Part shown: positions 38,342 through 49,000 of the stretch, in pieces | Layout of the letters: each line of letters opens with the position of its first letter | Position numbering within the stretch: the first letter of the stretch is position 1 | Assembly: GCF_030065545.1 (NCBI RefSeq) | Contig: NZ_JASJNC010000001.1 | Coordinates: 1 to 64,000, forward strand | DNA from: Marinicella marina | GTDB taxonomy: Bacteria > Pseudomonadota > Gammaproteobacteria > Xanthomonadales > Marinicellaceae | Reading direction: 5' to 3' | Length of the DNA stretch: 64,000 bases | Notes under the pieces: model-generated | The model's input: the letters and a program-made list of their open reading frames with translations, nothing else | Databases searched by the model: none | What the model was told of the DNA's origin: nothing | Made by a program: the position numbers and the translations under genes

Positions 38342-39697
38342 CTAATCACCTTCCAGCAACAACAAATAATTCCTGCCATTGCGGTAGATGTTCAGCAGCG
38401 GTGTTTTCTTACTGGCATCAATGTTTTGGGTCATTTGCTTGAGGCTGTTAATCTCACGTTTGTTAACCGAGGTGACTAAATCACCAGCACGCAAACCCAA
38501 TTCCCAAGCACTGGAACCGCGTTCAATTTCTTCAATCAAAACCCCTTGAAACCGGTCGCGGTATTGCAGCGGCAAATTACTTAGCAAAGTGCCTTTGAGC
38601 AAAGGGTGCAATTCTTGGCCTTTGAGCTCATTGCGATCGGCTTCAGTAATCAGAGTCATCACCTGTTTGGCCGCATCATCGCGCAGGTAATCGATTTTCA
38701 CTTGGCTGTCTAACTCAATCAGTCCTTCGTAATTTTGAAATTGCTTCTGATTACTGATCTTATCACCATTCAGTCGAGTGATGATGTCACCAGCTTGAAT
38801 GCCAGCACGATCTGCTGGCGAATCTGGATCAACTGAAGTCACCAAAACACCTTGTTTTTGGCCCACATCAAAGGCCCGCGCCAGGCGTTCGGTGATGTCT
38901 TGAACACCCATGCCCAGAGAGCCACGACGCACCGTACCAAACTCCACCAACTGGCGCATCATGCGTTTGGCGAGGGATGATGGGATGGCAAAACCAATAC
39001 CGACGTTACCGCCAGAGGGTGAAAAAATAGCGGTGTTGATACCGACCAAAGCACCATTCAAATCAATCAAAGCACCACCTGAATTTCCCGGATTAATCGA
39101 AGCATCGGTTTGGATGAAATTCTGATAACCCAAACCACTCAAACTGGTCCTTCCCAGCGCGCTGACAATGCCCGAGGTTACGGTTTGACCCAAACCAAAA
39201 GGATTACCCACAGCCACCACAAAATCACCCACACGCAGTTGCTCCGAATCAGCCAGAGGCAAAGCAGTTAAATCATCCGCTTCGATTTGAATCACCGCCA
39301 CATCAGTGCCTTCATCCGAGCCGATCAGTCTGCCGTTATAAGTGCGACCATCATGCAGCACCACAGAAATGTCATCGGCATCACCTACCACATGGTGATT
39401 GGTCAGGATTAAGCCTTTGACTGCGTCAACAATCACCCCAGAACCCAGTGACTGAGTCACCCGTTCTCGCGGTGTGTTAGGCAGACCATAAAACCAACTG
39501 TAAAACTCACTGTTGCGTGAGCGCACATACTGAATGGATTGGGTATTGATATTAACCACCGCAGGTGTCACTTGCTCCAAAATGGGCGCCAATGAGGGGA
39601 CTGGCTGGCCATTAACAGCAGCCGGCAAGCTCGCTTGTGATGTGGCAAACACCATCAAGCCACAGCATATAACAAAGATAGATTTAAATTTTTTCAT
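38342..39697 (-). CDS. degQ: Do-type periplasmic serine protease (DegQ/DegP family)
   Basis: Read from ATG 39697 (MKKFKSIFVICCGLMV), with signal peptide ending SQA; an in-frame start at 39721 is also possible. In the longer numbering the catalytic triad is His110 (ILTNHHVVGD), Asp140 (GTDVAVIQ) and Ser214 (PGNSGGAL). Two PDZ domains follow (about 270-350 and 380-455). It is about 451 aa, near DegQ size. The symbol is by family; Q versus S or P cannot be separated reliably. Confidence 0.9.
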   Translation of the reverse strand: MKKFKSIFVICCGLMVFATSQASLPAAVNGQPVPSLAPILEQVTPAVVNINTQSIQYVRSRNSEFYSWFYGLPNTPRERVTQSLGSGVIVDAVKGLILTNHHVVGDADDISVVLHDGRTYNGRLIGSDEGTDVAVIQIEADDLTALPLADSEQLRVGDFVVAVGNPFGLGQTVTSGIVSALGRTSLSGLGYQNFIQTDASINPGNSGGALIDLNGALVGINTAIFSPSGGNVGIGFAIPSSLAKRMMRQLVEFGTVRRGSLGMGVQDITERLARAFDVGQKQGVLVTSVDPDSPADRAGIQAGDIITRLNGDKISNQKQFQNYEGLIELDSQVKIDYLRDDAAKQVMTLITEADRNELKGQELHPLLKGTLLSNLPLQYRDRFQGVLIEEIERGSSAWELGLRAGDLVTSVNKREINSLKQMTQNIDASKKTPLLNIYRNGRNYLLLLEGD

Positions 39698-39771
39698 AAC
39701 AGTTCTGATTCGTTGATTCAATCAAAGTTCCGTTGTTGTAAAATAGCCTTTTTCCTGATAATTTCAAGCCC

Positions 39772-40575
39772 ATGTTCATACAAAAACTAGAACAAGCCCA
39801 ATCAAACAACAACTCATTGGTATGTGTCGGTTTGGACCCCAATCAAGAAAAAATTGCCCCGCTTGGTGTGGATTTAATCACCTGGCTGAAAGGTATTGTC
39901 GATGCCACCGCGGCACATGTCTGTGCCTTCAAACCACAAATTGCTTATTTCTCCGCACTGCAAGCCGAATCAGAACTGACTGAAATCATCAACTACATCC
40001 ACCACAAATACCCCAATGTGCCGGTGATTCTGGATGCCAAACGCGGCGACATTGGCAGTACCGCTGAACAGTATGCCAAAGAGGCCTTCGAGCGCTACCA
40101 AGCCGATGCCGTCACCGTTAATCCTTACATGGGTGGTGACACCATTGAACCCTATAGCTCACAGGCAGATAAAGGCGTGGTGGTGTTGTGTAAGACATCC
40201 AATGCGGGTTCCGGCGAATTACAAAACCTGAAACTTGATAATGGCCGAACCCTGTTTCAAGAAGTCGCCCACAAAGCCACCACCAGCTGGAATACAAACA
40301 ACAACATACTCTTGGTGGTCGGTGCCACATACCCCGAAGAATTGGCTCAAATCCGCCAAACTGTGGGTGACATGCCCTTACTGATCCCTGGCATCGGTGC
40401 CCAAGGCGGCGATGTCAAAGCCACCTTGAATGCCGGTTTACGCAGTGACGGCAAGGGCCTGATCATCTCCTCATCGCGCGGCATTATTTTCGCTGGTAAG
40501 GATAAAGACAATTACGCCGCAGCGGCTGAACAAGCTTGTATAGAATTAAAGAATTTAGTCAATCAGTTCAGATAA
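39772..40575 (+). CDS. pyrF: Orotidine 5'-phosphate decarboxylase (type 2)
   Basis: The 267-aa enzyme has the type-2 pattern: CVGLDPN near the N-terminus, ILDAKRGDIGSTAEQYA (Asp88, Lys90 in the catalytic array), VTVNPYMGGD, and PGIGAQGGD. It catalyses OMP to UMP in pyrimidine synthesis. It diverges from the Do-type protease and converges with a small membrane-protein gene. Confidence 0.94.
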   Translation: MFIQKLEQAQSNNNSLVCVGLDPNQEKIAPLGVDLITWLKGIVDATAAHVCAFKPQIAYFSALQAESELTEIINYIHHKYPNVPVILDAKRGDIGSTAEQYAKEAFERYQADAVTVNPYMGGDTIEPYSSQADKGVVVLCKTSNAGSGELQNLKLDNGRTLFQEVAHKATTSWNTNNNILLVVGATYPEELAQIRQTVGDMPLLIPGIGAQGGDVKATLNAGLRSDGKGLIISSSRGIIFAGKDKDNYAAAAEQACIELKNLVNQFR

Positions 40576-40589
40576 GCTTCTTCCGCCGG

Positions 40590-40844
40590 TTATTGAAGTG
40601 TTAAACCCCGCTCATCCATCAAGGCATTAACCAGTTTTCGCTGCGCCATGTTCCGCGCTGCAATAGGTGGGTATATCAAAGGCAAGAAAGTGAGCAAGCC
40701 AAAACCATTTTTGATGGTACTGAACAACGCCACCCCAACCAAGAACCCCATAATAAAAGTATCGTAACGTTTGGTCTTTTTCATGATTTCGGCGTGTTTA
40801 ATCAGTTCATCATCGGATAACTGAGAAAGGTCTTGTTTGGACAT
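40590..40844 (-). CDS. Small two-helix membrane protein of unknown function
   Basis: The 84-aa product has a polar helical N-terminus (LSQLSDDELIKHAEIMKKTKRYD), and two hydrophobic segments (about 30-45 and 49-62) separated by a short turn (TIKNGFGL). Similar small proteins occur in related bacteria, but none with a role I can name. It ends 14 nt from the pyrF stop on the other strand. Confidence 0.6.
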   Translation of the reverse strand: MSKQDLSQLSDDELIKHAEIMKKTKRYDTFIMGFLVGVALFSTIKNGFGLLTFLPLIYPPIAARNMAQRKLVNALMDERGLTLQ

Positions 40845-41045
40845 TTGATTATATTAATTATGGCATATCATTAATTTACAGGAACATGCATCAAAGCTGC
40901 ATGAAAAGTCCTAGAAAAATAGCCCTAATGTGCTATTTTATATTCACAGGCATAAGAGTAAAATGGCATTAAAAGAAGCACAACATCTGTCCAGCACTCG
41001 GGGGCTTGCTGACAGATAAAGACCACAACAAACCTGGGATAAGCC

Positions 41046-42284
41046 ATGGAAAAAATCAGTCACCAACAAGAACAAAATACATCACTGCTGAGACGAATAT
41101 TGCCTGTCTTGGTTGTTTTAGCAGTTGTTTTTCTGCTCCTTCAATTTATGGCCTCGATGAAAACCGAACCAGCTAAACTGCCCGAGCAGCCGCAAGGATT
41201 TTTGGTTGAGACCCATAGCTTAGAGCCGACAGATTTGACCTTGACCATCTCATCACAAGGCACTTTACACGCCAAACGACAAATCGCGCTGTTAACCGAA
41301 ATCAGTGGTAAAGTGTTAACAATGAGTCCAGCTTTTACCGCCGGTGGTCGCTTTGATGCAGGCGATGTTTTGGTCACTTTGGATCCTGCCGATTACCGCG
41401 TCGCAGTGGCCAGGGCCGAGGCCAATTTAGCCAGCGCCCAAGCAGCACTGGATTTGGAACAGGCCAAATCTGATCAAGCGCAGAAAGATTGGGACTCTTT
41501 TGGTAAAAAAGGCCAGCCCAGTGATTTACTGCTGAATAAACCACAATTGGCCGGCGCCAAAGCCAGTTTGAAAGCCGCTCAGGCAGATTTGATGAAAGCG
41601 CGCCGTGATTTAGAAAAAACCGAAATCAAAGCACCTTTTGCTGGTACCGTACTTAGTAAGGCTGTGGACTTGGGGCAGTATGTTGGTTTATCTGGTCAGC
41701 TGGGTATGCTGGCTGGTACCGAAGTGGGTGAAGTGCGTTTACCGTTGAGCAATTCGGACATCAGTAAATTGAATTTGAAAAACCGTGACTTAACTGAGCA
41801 ACCACTCTCGGTGGTTTTCAGCGACGATACAGGCCAACAAATCCAAGGCACCATCAAACGTTTAGAGGCACAAAAAGACAGCCGCACTTTGATGAATTAT
41901 GCGGTGGCAGAAATCAATCAGCCATTTGCAGAAAACATTTTATTCAACACCTTCCTCCAAGCTGAAATCACAGGATCGACTTACCAAGACGTTTACGCCA
42001 TCCCCTCGGCATGGATGATGCCCAATGACCAAGTGGCGATTTATGCTGATGATAAGTTGACAATAAAATCCTTGGATGTTTTTCATAAAACCGATACTTA
42101 TTTCTACGTCAACCAAGGCCTCAGTACCAGCGACCAGGTCATCACCACGCCGATTCAAGCACCTGAAAACGGCATGTTGCTGCGGCGCAAGACAACAACC
42201 GAAGATGATAAAGCCAATCAAGCAGCCAGCGAAACCGTGGGTGCAGTGTTGCATGAGCAACTGACGGCAGAGACTGAGTTGTGA
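41046..42284 (+). CDS. RND efflux periplasmic adaptor (MFP/HlyD-like)
   Basis: The 412-aa protein has an N-terminal membrane anchor (LPVLVVLAVVFLLLQF), a lipoyl/barrel-sandwich part (SSQGTLHAKRQIALLTEISGKV ... FDAGDVLVTLDPADY), an alpha-helical hairpin (ARAEANLASAQAALDLEQ), and KAPFAGTVLSKAVDLGQYV. It bridges the inner-membrane RND pump with an outer-membrane channel. The pump gene follows after 10 nt, and no outer-membrane gene is seen in the cluster. No ribosome-binding anomaly. Confidence 0.93.
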   Translation: MEKISHQQEQNTSLLRRILPVLVVLAVVFLLLQFMASMKTEPAKLPEQPQGFLVETHSLEPTDLTLTISSQGTLHAKRQIALLTEISGKVLTMSPAFTAGGRFDAGDVLVTLDPADYRVAVARAEANLASAQAALDLEQAKSDQAQKDWDSFGKKGQPSDLLLNKPQLAGAKASLKAAQADLMKARRDLEKTEIKAPFAGTVLSKAVDLGQYVGLSGQLGMLAGTEVGEVRLPLSNSDISKLNLKNRDLTEQPLSVVFSDDTGQQIQGTIKRLEAQKDSRTLMNYAVAEINQPFAENILFNTFLQAEITGSTYQDVYAIPSAWMMPNDQVAIYADDKLTIKSLDVFHKTDTYFYVNQGLSTSDQVITTPIQAPENGMLLRRKTTTEDDKANQAASETVGAVLHEQLTAETEL

Positions 42285-42294
42285 GGGGCTTGTC

Positions 42295-45200
42295 ATGAAA
42301 AAACAATGGGATCAAGGCATCATTTACTGGTTCGCCAGTAATCCAGTTGCCGCTAATTTAATGATGGTCTGTTTGCTCATCGGTGGTTTGTATTCAGCCT
42401 GGACAATGAAAAAAGAAATGTTCCCGGCCACCTCGGTCAACCAAGTGCAAATCACCATGGCCTATCCGGGTGCTGCACCTGATGAAGTCGAAAAGGGCAT
42501 TTGCGTTAAGGTCGAAGACGCGGTGACCGGCTTGGAAGGCATTGATAAAACCACTTGCGTGGCCAATGAGGGATTCGCTAACGCCAGTATCGAAATAGGC
42601 AATGATTACGATGTCAAAAACGTCATGGCCGAAATCAAAAACCGCGTCGATGGCATCAATTCATTCCCGGAACAAGCGGAAAAGCCCATCATCAGCGAAA
42701 TCCTAATCCAACAGCCTGTGCTGTTTTTATCGGTTTACGGCAACGTACCTGAAGACAATCTGTTGCAAGCCACCCGTGATGTCCGCGATGACCTGATTGA
42801 TTTACCTGATGTGTCGATGGCCAGTTTGGTTGGTAGCCGAGACTATGAAATTGCCATTGAAGTGCAGGAGAACACCTTGCGCCAGTATCAAATCACTTTT
42901 GATGAGATTGCGCAAGCACTGCGTGCGGCATCGATTGATTTACCAGGTGGCTCTATCAAAACCGACCGCGGCGATGTATTATTGCGCGCGGTTGGACAAT
43001 CCTACACCGGAGTGGAGTTTGCTAACACCATCATTCGCACCAACCCTGATGGCTCACGCTTGTTACTCAAAGACATCGCAAACATCAAAGACGGCTTTGT
43101 TGAAACTGCTGATATTGGCACCTTTGATGGCAAACCAGCCATCAGCATCCAAGTCAATGCAGTGGAAAATGAATCGGTGTTGATCATTTCTGACCAAGTC
43201 AATGCCTACGTCGATGAGATGCAAAGCAAACTGCCCCCGAACATGTCCATGGCCAGTTGGTCTGATACTTCACACTATGTGCGCGGTCGCCTCGACATGA
43301 TGGAACGCAACATGCTGCAAGGGGCCGTTTTGGTGTTACTCACTTTGACCTTATTTTTGCGCTTGAAAGTGGCTTTCTGGGTGATGTTGGGTTTGCCGGT
43401 GGCATTCTTGGGCGCCTTTATGTTTTTGCCTTTGACTGGCATCAGCATCAACATGCTCAGCATGTTTGGTTTCATTTTAGTCTTGGGTATTGTGGTCGAT
43501 GATGCCATTGTTATTGGTGAAAGCGCTTATTCTGAGATTCAACACAAAGGCCACTCGTTAAAAAACGTGGTGGTGGGTGCCCAACGGGTGGCCACACCAG
43601 CGACTTTCGGGGTGTTAACCACCATTGCAGCATTTGCGCCGATGTTGTTTGTTGGGACCTTATTCGGCTCATTTTTTGAGGCCATCGGCTGGGTGGTGAT
43701 TTTGTGCTTGCTGTTTTCATTGGTGGAGTCAAAACTGATCTTGCCAGCACATTTGGCGCACATGAAGTCTGATGACATTGGCACCAAAAACCCAGGCCCA
43801 TTACTGCGCCTACAACGCAAGGTCAACAGCGGTCTTGAATACGTCATCACCCACTGGTATAGGCCTACCATTGGTCGCGCCATCAATCGACCCGGGCTGA
43901 CATTAACGGTCTTTGTCGGAATCTTTGTACTCAGTTTGGGCTTGATTCAGAACAATTTGGTGCGCTTTGTGATGATGCCAGATTTTGTTGCTGATTTTGT
44001 GCAAGCGGATTTTGCCATGGCCCAAGGCACCCCACAAGAAACCACTGAACAGGTCTTGAACCAGGTAGAGGAAGCTCTGGTGCGCTTGGACAAAGACGTC
44101 AGTGAATCTGTGGGCTTGGAAAACGGCGCGGTTTATAACCATCGCCTCTCTTTCATTGATTCTCAAGTCTCTGGCAAAGTCATTGTGGAATTGGTGAAAG
44201 AAGAAAATACCGTGATCGATGGCAAGGAAATGCTCAAGCGTTGGACCGAATACATTGGTGAAATACCGGGTGCCACCCACATCGGCACCATGTCATTGAC
44301 CGGTCCGGGCCAAGGTCCTGATGTCAGTTTAAAACTGGTCGGCAGCGACACCGAAGAACTGCGCCTGGCGGCGGATATCTTAGCCAATAAATTGGCTGAT
44401 TATGAGGGCGTATCAGACGTGCGTAATTCAATTGAGGCCGGCAAGGATGAGATTGAATTTTCAATCAAACCACTGGGGGAAAACCTTGGCCTCAGCCAAA
44501 ACGACATCGGGCGACAAATACGCCAGGCCTATTATGGCGAAGAGGTCCAGCGCCTACAACGCGGCAATGACGAGGTGAAAGTGATGTTGCGCTATGACCG
44601 AGCCACCCGTGAATCACTGAAATCGCTGGATGAATTACGCGTTCGCACCGCCCAAGGCGATGAACTACCTTTGAGCACAGTGGCCGAAATCAACCTCGGC
44701 AAAGCCGCCAACTCCATCGAACGGGTCAACCGCAAACGCGCGGCCAGAATCACTGCCATGGTTGATAAAGCCATCGCTGATCCACAAACCATCATTAGTG
44801 AATTGATGCCTGAAATGGGCCAACCCATCGTGCCAGAATACCCTGAAGTGACTTATGACTTGGATGGCATGAGTAAAGAGATGACTGAGTTGATGCAAAA
44901 CCTTGGTGTGGGTATGCTATCGGCGGTGATTTTGATTTATGTGCTGTTGGCGATTCCATTGAAATCATACCTACAACCATTGATCATCATGTTAGTGATT
45001 CCTTTCGGTATCACCGGCGCGATTGTCGGTCATTTATTACTGGGCATGACTTTCAGTATGATGTCCATTTTTGGGGTGATTGCGCTGACTGGCGTGGTGG
45101 TGAATGACTCGCTGGTGATGGTCGATTACATCAACAAAGAACGCAATGAAGGCATAGACATCATCAGCGCGGTTAAACATGCAGGCGCCAAACGTTTCCG

Positions 45201-45450
45201 GGCCATTTTATTGACTTCACTGACCACCTTCTTTGGCTTACTACCGATCATGTTTGAAACCTCCTTACAAGCCAAAGTGATCATTCCCATGGCAGTGTCG
45301 TTGGCTTTTGGCATCCTGTTCGCCACAGTAATCACCTTGATTCTGATCCCCTCACTGTATGCCATATTGGAACGTTTCAAGTACCGTTTTATTAGGGTTG
45401 ATGGTTACCAACGCAAAGGTGGAACCACTGCACCGGTTATGAATGAGTAA
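42295..45450 (+). CDS. RND-family efflux transporter permease
   Basis: The 1051-aa inner-membrane transporter has the usual duplicated architecture. Two groups of TM helices (about 330-480 and 860-1030) and two large periplasmic loops are present. GIVVDDAIVIGE in TM4 carries the proton-relay Asp pair, and the second half has GVVVNDSLVMVDY. It probably exports hydrophobic or amphipathic compounds using the proton gradient. Substrate range cannot be predicted. Complete and standard length. Confidence 0.95.
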   Translation: MKKQWDQGIIYWFASNPVAANLMMVCLLIGGLYSAWTMKKEMFPATSVNQVQITMAYPGAAPDEVEKGICVKVEDAVTGLEGIDKTTCVANEGFANASIEIGNDYDVKNVMAEIKNRVDGINSFPEQAEKPIISEILIQQPVLFLSVYGNVPEDNLLQATRDVRDDLIDLPDVSMASLVGSRDYEIAIEVQENTLRQYQITFDEIAQALRAASIDLPGGSIKTDRGDVLLRAVGQSYTGVEFANTIIRTNPDGSRLLLKDIANIKDGFVETADIGTFDGKPAISIQVNAVENESVLIISDQVNAYVDEMQSKLPPNMSMASWSDTSHYVRGRLDMMERNMLQGAVLVLLTLTLFLRLKVAFWVMLGLPVAFLGAFMFLPLTGISINMLSMFGFILVLGIVVDDAIVIGESAYSEIQHKGHSLKNVVVGAQRVATPATFGVLTTIAAFAPMLFVGTLFGSFFEAIGWVVILCLLFSLVESKLILPAHLAHMKSDDIGTKNPGPLLRLQRKVNSGLEYVITHWYRPTIGRAINRPGLTLTVFVGIFVLSLGLIQNNLVRFVMMPDFVADFVQADFAMAQGTPQETTEQVLNQVEEALVRLDKDVSESVGLENGAVYNHRLSFIDSQVSGKVIVELVKEENTVIDGKEMLKRWTEYIGEIPGATHIGTMSLTGPGQGPDVSLKLVGSDTEELRLAADILANKLADYEGVSDVRNSIEAGKDEIEFSIKPLGENLGLSQNDIGRQIRQAYYGEEVQRLQRGNDEVKVMLRYDRATRESLKSLDELRVRTAQGDELPLSTVAEINLGKAANSIERVNRKRAARITAMVDKAIADPQTIISELMPEMGQPIVPEYPEVTYDLDGMSKEMTELMQNLGVGMLSAVILIYVLLAIPLKSYLQPLIIMLVIPFGITGAIVGHLLLGMTFSMMSIFGVIALTGVVVNDSLVMVDYINKERNEGIDIISAVKHAGAKRFRAILLTSLTTFFGLLPIMFETSLQAKVIIPMAVSLAFGILFATVITLILIPSLYAILERFKYRFIRVDGYQRKGGTTAPVMNE

Positions 45451-45581
45451 GCTTTTGGAGTAATAAATCAGTATTTTTAGGAAATTAAGGACATTTTTTT
45501 TAACTTTTGGTGTCAGCGTGTAAAAGAAGTGAAATTTTGAGGTATGATACGCTTTTTTTAACGTCTAGGAATTAATAACCC

Positions 45582-45863
45582 ATGAAAAAATCTATAACCT
45601 TAATTGCAATCTTCATATCAATGAGCTCTGTCTTTTATTTTAATGATTCTCAGGCACTCAACGAAGGACCCCCACCAGCTGTACGTGAGTGTATCCATTA
45701 TATTGATGGCTACCCTAATCCTTATGGTTTAATTGGACCAAATTCCAGTTGCCCTTCACCACCTCATAACGTACCACAACTATTCAAAAATGCTCAAGGC
45801 GTAATCCAACTAGACGTTCCTGGTGCACATAATTGTGAAGTCAAAGACCTACCAATGTATTGA
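45582..45863 (+). CDS. Small secreted cysteine-containing peptide, unknown
   Basis: The 93-aa product has a signal peptide (SITLIAIFISMSSVFYF ... SQA) and a mature part of about 65 residues with Cys37, Cys57 and Cys85, proline-rich (GPPPA, SCPSPPHN). No family was recognised. It sits just upstream of a strong terminator and the hybrid regulator gene, and belongs to the same neighbourhood as the other secreted Cys proteins, although it lacks their shared ATTTTGATAACTA upstream element and C-E-I ending. Confidence 0.6.
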   Translation: MKKSITLIAIFISMSSVFYFNDSQALNEGPPPAVRECIHYIDGYPNPYGLIGPNSSCPSPPHNVPQLFKNAQGVIQLDVPGAHNCEVKDLPMY

Positions 45864-45885
45864 TAAAAACTGATAACCACACGTT

Positions 45886-45920
45886 AAAAGCCAGAGCTTC
45901 GTTCAAAGCTTTGGCTTTTT
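45886..45920 (+). terminator. Terminator after the small secreted peptide gene
   Basis: A stem AAAAGCCA ... TGGCTTTT with inner pairs AGCTT/AAGCT closes over a short loop and runs into a T-rich stretch (GGCTTTTTTATT). Confidence 0.85.
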
Positions 45921-46035
45921 TATTGGATACTCTTACTTATAAGATTTTAATTAAAGCTTGAGGAAAAGGATTACTAGATAATTGAATTTCACTAATAAAA
46001 AAATTGAGTTAAACTAGATCAATCTTTTTCGCTTA

Positions 46036-49000
46036 ATGAGTATGAGATATTTAACTTGCTTCCTTATTTGTATTTCATTCAATTCACTGTCCTTAACTTA
46101 TAACTTTCAACATCTGAATGATTTTCAAGACCTGAATGATTCTCGAGTAATTGATTTTGAAGAGGATAAACATGGTTTCATCTGGCTTGCGACTAGCTCT
46201 AACTTATATCGGTACGATGGCTATGAGTACCTTAATCTAAACCAAATTTTACATACTGATCAAAAAAAAATAGAAGGTATAACTGATATCGGTTTATCCT
46301 CTGATAACCGCATATGGATTCTTACCAAGGAAAAAGGGGTTTTTGTCTATGATTATAGCACCATTCAAAAGTTACAATTAAATCGAAACGGCCTCATTGA
46401 AGATTTAACACCTTCTCACATGACATTTCACAATGACAAAGCATGGATGGCTGATTCTGATGTTTTATTTTCATTGGATGAAACAGGCCTTAACAGGTTT
46501 TCACTGCCAGAAAATACTCAGAAAAAATATCATTCAATCAAAACAATAGCGTCGGTCAGAGACAGCTTAGCTCTTGTTACATTGAATGATGTTTTTATTT
46601 TTGACACTGTAAATTCAAAATTCAAGAACATTAGTTTTGATGCTGCGACAAAACCTCTGATATGGAATGCTCATATAGATGATTTCGATAACATGTGGGT
46701 TGCCACAGATTCTGGTGTGTTTTTAATGGAATATGGCCAAAAACAATTATCTCCATTTCAACCGGGTCTGATTCCATCAATTATCGTGTCTATAGAAAGC
46801 GACCAAAGCGATATCTGGTTTGCATCAGCCACTACAGGTCTTTTTCAATACAGGAAAAAAACTGGTCAAATATATCAACATCAAAAGTCTTTAGACCAAA
46901 ACTCAATACCTGAGAATGAACTAACATCTTTGTTTAAAGATGAAATTGGACAAATTTGGATCTCAACTTTCACCGGATTACTGGCTAAGTTCAACCCCAC
47001 TTTTCCAAAACTTAAGCAAAACCTGAATTGTGATACAACGGCTGCTATTTATGAGGTTATTGAATTTGAAAACAAATTATTTATTGCTGCCGAGGATGGT
47101 ATTGCCATTGCATCTACAGATTTAAATACTTGTCATTTTATTCCAACCAAACCCACTGCTTTTGACGATGAGGGTTTTGTTCCAACATCTTTTTTTGTGG
47201 ATTCACAAGAAAACTTTTGGATTGGTAGTGAAGTTGGATTACACCAGTTGGACTATGATGGCAAAACCATAAAAAGTAACATAAAAGCAAAAGAACTATC
47301 TGGAGTCAGCACTATATTGGGGCAGGTTGATGAAGAGCATCTTCTCATAGCCAGCGGCTTTGAATTATACCTTTTCGAAATACTGACTAAAAATTTCATC
47401 GAATTAAAAATTATTTCAACCAAAGAAAATAATTTAAACAAAATCAAACATAATGGCTCGATTAAATTCAAGGACCATTTCTTTTTAGCTTCTAATCACG
47501 GTATATTAATTTTTAATACCAAATCAAAAAAATTAGTTTTAGCTGACTTAATTAACTCTCAGCTTCCCACTCAGCAAACAACAGCAATTTCATACAATAA
47601 TGACTCTATTTATATAGGAACAATGAATTATGGGTTGTTTGAACACGACACAATAAATCAGATCACTAAACAACTTATTCCTGAATCTATTTTACCTTCA
47701 GAAATAAATAATGTTGTTGCTGATAACAATGGAAACGTATGGTTATCTAGTAACATAGGGCTTATTAAGTACAACCACATTTCGCAAGCAGCCAGCTTAT
47801 TTAATGCAAATAATGGCGTTCCAAAATTCAAAGCTGTATCTAAATCAAGCTTTATCGATAGCAAACAAAACATTTATATTGGCACTAGGGATGGCTTACT
47901 TAAATTCAGTTCAAACTTATCAGAAAACTCAAACAATATTTTAAAACCTGTTTTGACACATTTAAAACGGTTCAATGAGCAAGTAAAAATTGGTCAGTCT
48001 TATGATGGGTTTGAAATTAACAAAGATATAAATTTATTGGAAAAGTTAGAGTTATCTCATTTGGACTATGTAACTAGTTTTAACTTTTCTGCTACAAGTA
48101 ACACAGACCCAGAAAACACCACGTACTCTTATCAACTTCAAGGATTTGATCCTGATTGGAACACAGTTGGTTCTGATAATCGTTTCGCTACATACACAAA
48201 TTTGCCAAGTGGTGATTATGAACTGAAGATAAGAGCTGCACATTTAGACGGGGGTTTCAGTCAAAAAATTAAAACTTTAAGTATACAAGTCCTTCCTCCG
48301 CCCTGGCTGACATGGTGGGCCATCAGTGCCTATGTATTACTGGCTTTGTTTTCAATTTATTGGTACGTACAAAGAAAAATCAAAACCAACAAAGCCATCG
48401 CTGAACAATTGCGCTTAGAAGTGGCAGAAAAAACCAAAGAACTCAACATCCAGAAACAGACAGTTGAGTCTTTGTTGGTGAAAAAGAACGAACTCTTTTC
48501 TAATGTATCACATGAGTTTCGCACGCCCCTGACATTAATTTTAGGGCCAATCAAAGAATTGATTAACAAGCAAGTAGATCAAGAGGACACCCGCAGCCTG
48601 AAGATGATCAACCGCAGCGCCAATCGACTACTTTCCTTGGTTGAGCAGTTACTACAAATCGCGCGGGTCAGCGACACAGAACAAGTCAACACCACACCCC
48701 AAAACACCCAAAATCAAGTGGCGTCACTGGTTGAGTCATTTCAGTATTTAGCTGATTCAAAACACATCAAGCTCGATTTAAAGCACAATGACCAAGCCAC
48801 CATCGATGTCACTGATCAGTTCATTGATGCAGTTTTAGGTAATCTGGTTTCTAATGCCATCAAGTACACCCAGTCTGGTGGTCACGTAGAGGTTACTTCT
48901 AAAACCACTGATGATTCATTGGTGTTGTCAGTCAGTGACAACGGCGCAGGTTTAACCGCTGAACAACAAAAGGACATTTTCAAACGTTTCAGAAGACTGG

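Noticed and set aside
40916-40939. AAAATAGC / GCTATTTT hairpin upstream of the RND operon
   Set aside because: Short stem in AT-rich DNA with no T-run; not convincing as a terminator.
40986-41015. Imperfect stem CTGTC-AGCA / TGCTGACAG before the RND adaptor gene
   Set aside because: It has a bulge and no link to a known operator; it may be a 5'-UTR structure but cannot be supported further.
45997-46009. AAAAAAATTGAGT before the hybrid regulator, also present at 52225-52237
   Set aside because: The match is 13 bp but mostly A, so chance cannot be excluded; not counted as part of the shared element.
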